NCBI GenBank assembly: GCA_947359465.1
Contig: OX375873.1
Location: 86,923,978-86,987,977 of the forward strand
DNA from: Metellina segmentata
Lineage: Eukaryota > Arthropoda > Arachnida > Araneae > Tetragnathidae
Length of the DNA stretch: 64,000 nucleotides
Reading direction: 5' to 3'
A program made the translations under genes and the position numbers. Position 1 is the stretch's first letter, and the number at the start of each line of letters is the position of its first letter. Shown here one piece after another: positions 58,097 to 64,000 of this stretch. The notes beneath the pieces were generated by a model. It saw nothing but the letters and a program-made list of their open reading frames with translations. It was not told the origin of the DNA and did not search any database.

Positions 58097-58197
58097 TGAC
58101 GCTTCTGACAAAAATAACTTATAAAAACCAAGGCTATTAGTTACTTAAACTTTAATTATAAAACTTATATTCCACGAAATACTTGACTCTTTCTTAA

Positions 58198-58420
58198 CCC
58201 ACCTCATGGCTGTTCTGACGGAGTATCTCGTCATTAGAAAACCATTAGCAGATCTTAATGAACGATATATCTCGTCATTAGATGATGACTGACCAGATCT
58301 TGATCTCGTCGTCATCAAAACATAGTCAATATATTGATGGCGATACACCTCGTCATTGGCAAAATTGATCAGATCTTGATGGACGAGATATCTCGTCGAA
58401 ATCCTTTGGAGGGCGGGATT
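58198..58420. mobile_element. TTAA-type palindrome-rich MITE, copy 3
   Basis: Preceded by TTAA (58194-58197) and followed by TTAA (58421-58424). Starts CCCACCTCATGG; the decayed right end is CCTTTGGAGGGCGGGATT. Interior repeats GACGAGATATCTCGTC, CTCGTCATTAG and CAGATCTTGAT(C/G) several times as in the 9.9- and 13.0-kb copies. Confidence 0.7.
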
Positions 58421-58524
58421 TTAAGTTTTGTGCGAAATGCAAGTAAATATTCCAAAACAAATCCGAGTCGAAGACAGTGCTCTCAGATATCTACTTCGCG
58501 TATTCAGCTATTAATCAATTCAGA

Positions 58525-59070
58525 GAGTTTTCGTTTTATTCCCGTTCGTTGAAAAATATCGTCTGTCCTAAATATTCGGAAATCGTTTACATTGCGCAAA
58601 GATCAAAAATAAGACTCGAAATAAATGAAGTATCAGGGCTAAAATTCCATTAAAAAAAATAATTTTTATAATTGGTTTTTTAGCAGTACTGGTAAAGCAA
58701 ATCAAAGTAATCGTAATACTCAATGTACATTCCAATTTTTCCAAAACTACCAAATTATGGTTGATTTAAGTATACTTACTCAGGTGTTTTAGCATGAAAC
58801 TCATCTAAATATAACAATAAATTAATGTTTAATATTGCATTCACTAAATTAATATATACTGTATAAAATAAAATACATTGCTTTCAAATATCTGGGATAC
58901 AATTCATGTGATGCCTCCACAAACACACAAACACAAAATCGAACACAGAACAGAAAGACGGACAGACAGACTTTCGCAACCGATTCCACTCATTGAATGA
59001 AGATAAGTACTCACTGTATGCAAATTTCCATGAAAATATATTAAACCGTGTGGACGGGTATAGGGCACAT
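58525..59070 (+). repeat. 540-bp direct repeat, copy 1
   Basis: Shares with 60028-60568, in order: TTCCCGTTCGTTGAAAA, ATATTCGGAAATCGTTTACA, AGCAGTACTGGTAAAGCAAA, GTGTTTTAGCATGAAACTCA, GAACAGAAAGACGGACAGAC and TACTCACTGTATGCAAATTT. Copy 1 continues to ATACAGACAGACAGACACC and later TAGACTAGCAAAATACCCGA, a junction resembling the ends of dispersed retroelement copies in other arthropods. Identity looks about 85-90% by eye. Confidence 0.85.
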
Positions 59071-59199
59071 ACAGACAGACAGACACCAAACATGAAAGAG
59101 GCGGATTTGGCATTAGAAGCGTCTAAAACGGATAGAAAACTTGAAATGGGTCGAAAATATTGAATGTACAAACAAACACTCCATTCTTATTTATATAGA

Positions 59200-60020
59200 C
59201 TAGCAAAATACCCGACCTTACTCCGTTTGAATTGGTTTACTCAAGATTAAAAATATGATCAAAATATAAAATGACTTACGTTTTTCGTAGAATAAAATAA
59301 TATTTTAACACCTTTCGCCATCTTTATAATTTCTACCACTTACTTTGGACCCAAAACCTACACATGCATATCTATTCATCTAATACATTTCACATACATC
59401 ACACCCTTGCTGTATGACAAAGCTACAAAATGACGAAAGGTGACACTAAGGTTACTGCTACAAAAGGCGATTTTGAGGGAAAATTGGAATTCCATTTCTT
59501 AAGTTATTTTCGTGTTTGACTCAAATAGTAAACACGACGATTTACGGCGAACGCTCTTGCACTCATAGTCAACAAAACAATATATTTTTACTTGTGGCAC
59601 TCTTACATCCGGCATTCGACATTGTGGAATTTCGCAATTTTCTCCTGTCATTATGACAAAGAATTCTTTAATGTTTGAATATTCTAGTTCTGATTTTTTA
59701 AACATTATTATTCTTTAAATAACGACATTATTCTTTCAATAATGACATAGTTATACTTACAACTTGCTTTATTCTGATTTGCCTAAAACTTTTAGTCGAA
59801 TACTTTGTGGTGGTGTTGCGTGTGATGAAAAAGAAACACAATTGATTAATATAATAAATATTTCAAACAGAAAAAAGCGTAATAAAACAAAATAAAAAAT
59901 GTCTGGAAAAAGTTGTTCGAAAGATATTAATTTGTGATTCTTTTTTATCTCTTGATCTTGCAGTTGCTATAACTTACAGCTAAAAAGTGCACAAAATTTA
60001 GAAATGCGAAACTAATTCAG
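59200..60020. other. Unannotated sequence
   Basis: AT-rich sequence between the two copies of the 540-bp repeat. The frame at 59499-59705 is not recognised. Confidence 0.35.
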
Positions 60021-60027
60021 AGCGAAA

Positions 60028-60568
60028 GAAACACGAGTTTCCGTTTAATTCCCGTTCGTTGAAAATATCTTCTGTCCCAAATATTCGGAAATCGTTTACA
60101 CTGCGCAAAGAACAAAAGTAAGACTCGAAATAAATGAAGTATCAGAGCTAATATTCCGTCATAATTTTTTTTAAATAATTGGTTTTTCAGCAGTACTGGT
60201 AAAGCAAATCAAAGTAATCGTAATACTCAATATACATTCCAATTTTCAAAATATCAAATTATGGTTGTTTTAAGGATACTTACTGAAGTGTTTTAGCATG
60301 AAACTCAACTAAATATAACAATAAAGAAATGTTTAAAATTGCATTCACTAAACTAATAGATAATGTATAAAATAAAATACATTGCAATCAAAATTATGGA
60401 ATGAAATTCATGTGATGCTTACACAAACACACAATCACAAATTCAAACATAGAACAGAAAGACGGACAGACGGACTTTCGCAACCAATTTCACTCACTAA
60501 ATGAAGATAAGTACTCACTGTATGCAAATTTCCATAAAAATAAATTAAACAATGTGGATGTGTATAAG
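60028..60568 (+). repeat. 540-bp direct repeat, copy 2
   Basis: Collinear with 58525-59070. It is cut at GTGTATAAGGC, where the hAT element begins with CAGGGGTCGG (60570). In copy 1 the sequence continues as GGGTATAGGGCACATAC. Confidence 0.85.
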
Positions 60569-60569
60569 G

Positions 60570-62710
60570 CAGGGGTCGGCAACCTATCGAAACGGAAGAG
60601 CCAAAAGTTACAATTTACAAAATTTCCCAGTTTTAAAAGAGCCACTCACAATTTCGTTTCAATATTATAGTATTTGCTTACATATATTTGATTTTTGATT
60701 TAAAATAAACGGCTTTATATTCGGAATTAATATTTATTCATATAAAAACACAAATATAGATAGTTACATCAATGGGAGCATTGGCTTTGCATGCCTTTTG
60801 AAAGTTTGATTAAATCTGGCTTATAACTTGTTGTTTTAAGTTTCAAGCACGATTCTAGATTTTTATTTGTTAGTTGACTACTAACTTTACTTTTTATTAT
60901 ATTCATGCAAGAGAACGCTTGCTCACACGAATATGTCGACACGAAGATCGTCAGCACTCCATATACCAACTTCTTCACCTCACTGTAGCATTCTGGAAGA
61001 CTATTCCATGCACCAAATATGAGGGCCTCAACTCGCAGAATTTCTTTTAGAGCTGTCCACTTGTGCTGCGCGATGTGCATGCATTTCTGGACCTCCAACT
61101 CTTCCAACTTGCTCTTAAGTTCTGTGAACTTGCCACTATACGAGTCTTTGTTTTACAAATCTAGAAATTGCATTTAAAGCGATCCAGCATCAATTCCAAA
61201 TGGCTCAATGCTGGTCTCATTTGTATTTGTGTTGAGTGGATTTACTATGAACGCGAGAGTACTTTTGTTTGTTTTGAATTGCTCGAATCTCTCAGCGAAT
61301 TCATCCTTCATGTTTTTTAAAGCTATGCTGAAGTAATTCGTGTCAATAGTTGCATTGGTCTCATCGCGATATTGCTTCAGATTTTTAAATGAAGTAATTT
61401 ACGGTTCTCCATGTCTTCATCAAAAAGAAGTAATTTTTTCGAAACTAACTACTTCTTCAAGCAAGGAGTAGGCTGGGATGCCCTTTCCTTGCAATTTTAG
61501 ATTTAGTTCATTTAGTTTCATTGTGGTATCTACCATGAAGTTCAATTTTTACAGCCATTTGTCTTCTTCCAATTCAGGATGGTCAATGCTTTTTTCATTG
61601 AGGAATGTTCTTATTTCACTCAAGCACAAATCAATACGTTACCTCTGGAAAGCCATCGCACTTCATTGTGCAGAAGTAGGTCAGAAAACTGGCTATCTAT
61701 TTCTTCAAGGAAATCTTTAAACGGGCGATGGTAGAGTGATTTTGCCAAGATGCTGTTAATAATCTTAATTATCAAGTTCATGACCTCAACTATTTCGGCC
61801 GGAAATGTTTGGGCACAAAGCGCTTCTTGATTAACTATGCCGTGAAACGGTAGAATTTCGTGGGTTTTTTTTTTCTGAAGAGTTGATGTTTCCCCTCTAT
61901 GGGGGGGGGGGTATTCCTGTTATACTTCTGGCTAGATCAGTTGCTGAAATGATTTTATTTAAATCGATTCCATTGCCTTCCAGGAATTTTTGCACAGCAT
62001 TTGCTATATCTTCTTCACGAGTTTGCCCTGAGAGCGGTAGCAATCCTAGCAGTTCTTCTTTTGGACCTTGGGACGACATATACCTGACGAAAAGGGTAAC
62101 TTGTGCCGTGTCTTTTATGTCCAAGACTCATCTATAGCAAGTGATAAGACAGAAGCCAATTGAATGTCTTCCACTTGCATATGTGTTACATTTGAAGACA
62201 TTTTAACAGTTCTATCTTGTACTGTTTAAACAGATAATGGCAAATCTTTGATTTTTTTTTCATGATTTCTGCTTTGTTTTTAAAATCACGAAACAGTTCT
62301 TCAGATGCACGTATAAAACAATCTTTGACGTACTCACCATCTGTGAATGATTTTCCTCTTTTTGCAATTTCAAATGAAACTGCAAAGCTTGCCAGATTTA
62401 CATTATTGGACGATTGCGCCCAGTTACTTAGCATGGAACTTGACTTTTTTTTTTTGGAACTCTTCAACGGCTTTTCTTTGTGCGTCACCGGTTGGATATT
62501 TACCAGCAAACTGGGTATGTTTTGTAGTGAAGTGTCTCTCCAAATTTGACTTCTTATTGTGTGCGAGTTTTTCGTGGCAAATGAGACATGTCGAAGGCCA
62601 TCTGTGTTGCATATGAATGCAAACGATTCCGTCCAATCCTGATTGAATTCTCGGTTTTCTTCTTCAGTTCTTCTTTTTTTTTTTTTTTTTTTTTTTTTAC
62701 CAGATGCCAT
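60570..62710 (-). pseudogene. Large hAT transposase pseudogene (GTF2IRD2/ZBED-like type)
   Basis: The left end CAGGGGTCGGCAACCTATCG with AAGAGCC is a hAT-type terminus. Transcribed leftwards from the ATG at 62710, the gene reads MASG followed by a Lys run encoded by a 25-bp poly-T/poly-A tract, then EEENREFNQDWTESFAFI. The BED-like zinc finger is in another frame: CLICHEKLAHNKKSNLERHF, TTKH. Next come FAVSFEIAKRGKSFTDGEYV, DIKDTAQVTLFVRYMSSQG, IISATDLARSITGI (a damaged TDGARSMTG core motif, catalytic Asp kept), and RFHGIVNQEALCAQTF-like near 61830. The C-terminal dimerisation domain is 61107-60769 (LTIFVSTYSCEQAFSCMNII, KSKV, NKNLESCLKL). Nearly all domains survive at about 640 codons, but several frameshifts separate them. 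No matching right terminus found. Confidence 0.85.
62674..62698. repeat. 25-bp poly-T tract
   Basis: Encodes the Lys run at the N-terminus of the hAT transposase frame on the minus strand; probably expanded by slippage. Confidence 0.95.
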
Positions 62711-62895
62711 GCTGGCGGCGGAGCTGAAAAAATGATTTTTAAAAATTGTACTTAGATATCTAAAACGGCAAACAATTTATTTACCAGTATTTCTTCGTTA
62801 ACACGATCCTCAGATTTATAATCCAATTCTGTTACTGATTTTATTATATTATGCGCGTACATACTTTGAGAAGATAATTCGCTTCTCAATCGTAT

Positions 62896-63360
62896 TCTTC
62901 TGTTGTTGTTGTTGTTTCTTATGGCAGACCATTCATTGGCAGACCAGAGAAGTGCCAGGCCCTTCGAAGACGGCAAGAGTCGAGGGGGGTGCGCCTTCCA
63001 TGTTATTGAGCCCCATTGGGAGGAAGTCCGACTTTTGCTCGACATACATGACACATTCGTTTTACAGGAAGGTCCCTTTCATACATCCATTCACTCTCAC
63101 ATATCGTAATTTAGATCCCAATCAGAGGCCGATAACCCCCTGATCAGGTACCCCCAGAGGTATTGATTTGGTATGGGAACATGGGGGACTTTGTGACCAC
63201 GACCTATTTAACATGCCCCAGTCACCATTAGCAAACACGACGGTCTTAAGCCAGGTCGAAGCGCCGATCTCGCAATCATCAGAATTGCAGGCTCCGCCGA
63301 GGACAGAACCCACAACCCTTCTGATGCGAGCCCGACGCTCTACTGACTGAGCTACCGCGT
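62896..63360 (-). repeat. Long tRNA-derived SINE with (AAC)n tail
   Basis: Read leftwards, the tRNA-like head has GCGGTAGCTCAGTCAGTAGA as box A region (63355-63330) and GGTTCTGTCC as a box-B-like element (about 63305). A body of about 370 bp follows, with GATCAGGGGGTTATCGGCC, CAATGGGGCTCAATAACATG and CCCCCTCGACTCTTGCCGTC. It ends in AACAACAACAACAACAG (62917-62900). Length and tail distinguish it from SINE-1 to SINE-4. Confidence 0.75.
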
Positions 63361-63480
63361 ATTCTTCTTGAAACAACAAGCGAATAGAAACGCAAAAACC
63401 GCAAGCGATTAAATTAATACACATGCAAAATAACGTCGACCGCGCTATCCGAGGATGACTACACTATCTAGACTCTAGAC

Positions 63481-63962
63481 CAGGGGTAGCCAACCTTTTA
63501 CATACCATGCGCCATTTTTTTTCACATACGAGTTCCGAAGCGCCATATAACTCAAGCACCTTTTCTACCTTACGTTTATGGTCCTGCCATATCCTTAATA
63601 ACTTTTTTTAATAAAAGTATGTTTATAGACATAATTAACATTTTAAAATGCTTTAACTATTGTACGTAAAACAATGTCTATTACAGCACATAAACATTAC
63701 TTACCATCAATAAGACTTTTGAGCCTGTTTGGATTTTGCTAGTCTTTCAATGTTTGGTGTAAAGTTGTTACTGAGAGCAACAGAGAATTTTTCAAATTTG
63801 AATCATTCATTCGCTACCTTGTTCTCTTTTTAATGAATTTCATGGATGAAAATGCTTGTTCACTTGTAATCAAATAATATGTAGGCGCAAGAATGCAATG
63901 CGCCACTTGTAATAATCAAATGCGCCAAGTTTGGCGCATGCGCCACAGGTTGGCCACCCATG
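63481..63962 (-). mobile_element. hAT element remnant with transposase C-terminus
   Basis: The left end CAGGGGTAGCCAACCTTTTA with GCGCCATTTT and the right end (inverted) CATGGGTGGCCAACCTGTGG with GCGCA are hAT-like terminal repeats with GCGCCA subterminal motifs on both sides. On the minus strand near 63890-63820 the frame reads HCILAPTYYLITSEQAFSSM, KFIKKRTR, the dimerisation motif of hAT transposases. Flanking 8-mers (CTCTAGAC and CTCGTTTG) do not agree well, so the target duplication is lost or the ends are slightly misplaced. The right part lies at the window edge. Confidence 0.75.
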
Positions 63963-64000
63963 CTCGTTTGGGTGAGACAGAAATGGAATGCAATTGGTTG

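Noticed and set aside
61903..61913. Poly-G run as a possible G-quadruplex regulatory site
   Set aside because: A single homopolymer inside a decayed transposase gene, better explained by slippage or sequencing error.
63300..63360. tRNA gene candidate
   Set aside because: Box A and B are present, but the arms do not pair into a proper acceptor stem and the sequence continues into a SINE body.

Overview
The window looks like a stretch of AT-rich arthropod nuclear DNA made almost entirely of transposable-element debris. A spider or another chelicerate is my best guess. It rests on remembered resemblance of the SINE tails and the Ty3/Gypsy gag/integrase pieces, not on a search. I found no convincing host gene, no bona fide tRNA or rRNA gene and no CRISPR array. 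Nearly all open reading frames are short, and those that read as protein belong to transposons.

Layout. At 3.0-4.5 kb is a broken BEL/Pao gag-protease on the minus strand. At 6.1-6.9 kb is a non-autonomous hAT element with a perfect 8-bp target duplication. At 8.0-8.8 kb is a Tigger/pogo element with TA ends that keeps only the transposase C-terminus. From 9.8 to 13.5 kb lie small TTAA-flanked elements rich in GACGAGATATCTCGTC palindromes, a degenerate minisatellite and SINEs. From 15.7 to 18.4 kb are mariner and hAT remnants. From 20.4 to 21.7 kb is a pile-up of SINE pieces in alternating orientation. The element at 22.6-24.1 kb is the best preserved: a Tc1/mariner-superfamily transposon with about 122-bp terminal repeats and a transposase broken by a single in-frame stop.

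From 24.2 to 32 kb are foldback MITEs (one carrying a nested SINE), local duplications and another hAT element. From 33.7 to 39.7 kb are mariner, TTAA-type, LINE and hAT remnants and a SINE with a perfect 13-bp target duplication.

The most unusual object spans 40.6-45.3 kb. Two arms of about 2 kb carry the same transposase-like pseudogene and the same SINE in opposite orientation around a spacer of about 740 bp. Both copies keep what looks like a short GT-AG intron. At 46.6-49.3 kb a small Ty3/Gypsy element with nearly identical LTRs sits inside a (TA)n-rich satellite. It has a tRNA-Pro-like primer site and a gag fused by deletion to the end of integrase.

After that come two more Tc1/mariner remnants, SINEs, a 37-bp minisatellite with a 259-bp higher-order period (55.9-57.1 kb), a 540-bp direct duplication split by a large hAT element (58.5-62.7 kb), a long SINE with an (AAC)n tail and a final hAT remnant.

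These sequences do not form a pathway. They record successive insertions, and the nesting order can be read in several places: SINE in MITE at 24.5 kb, LTR element in (TA)n at 47-49 kb, SINE present before the inverted duplication at 42-44 kb, hAT in the duplicated repeat at 60.57 kb. All family names come from recognition by eye.
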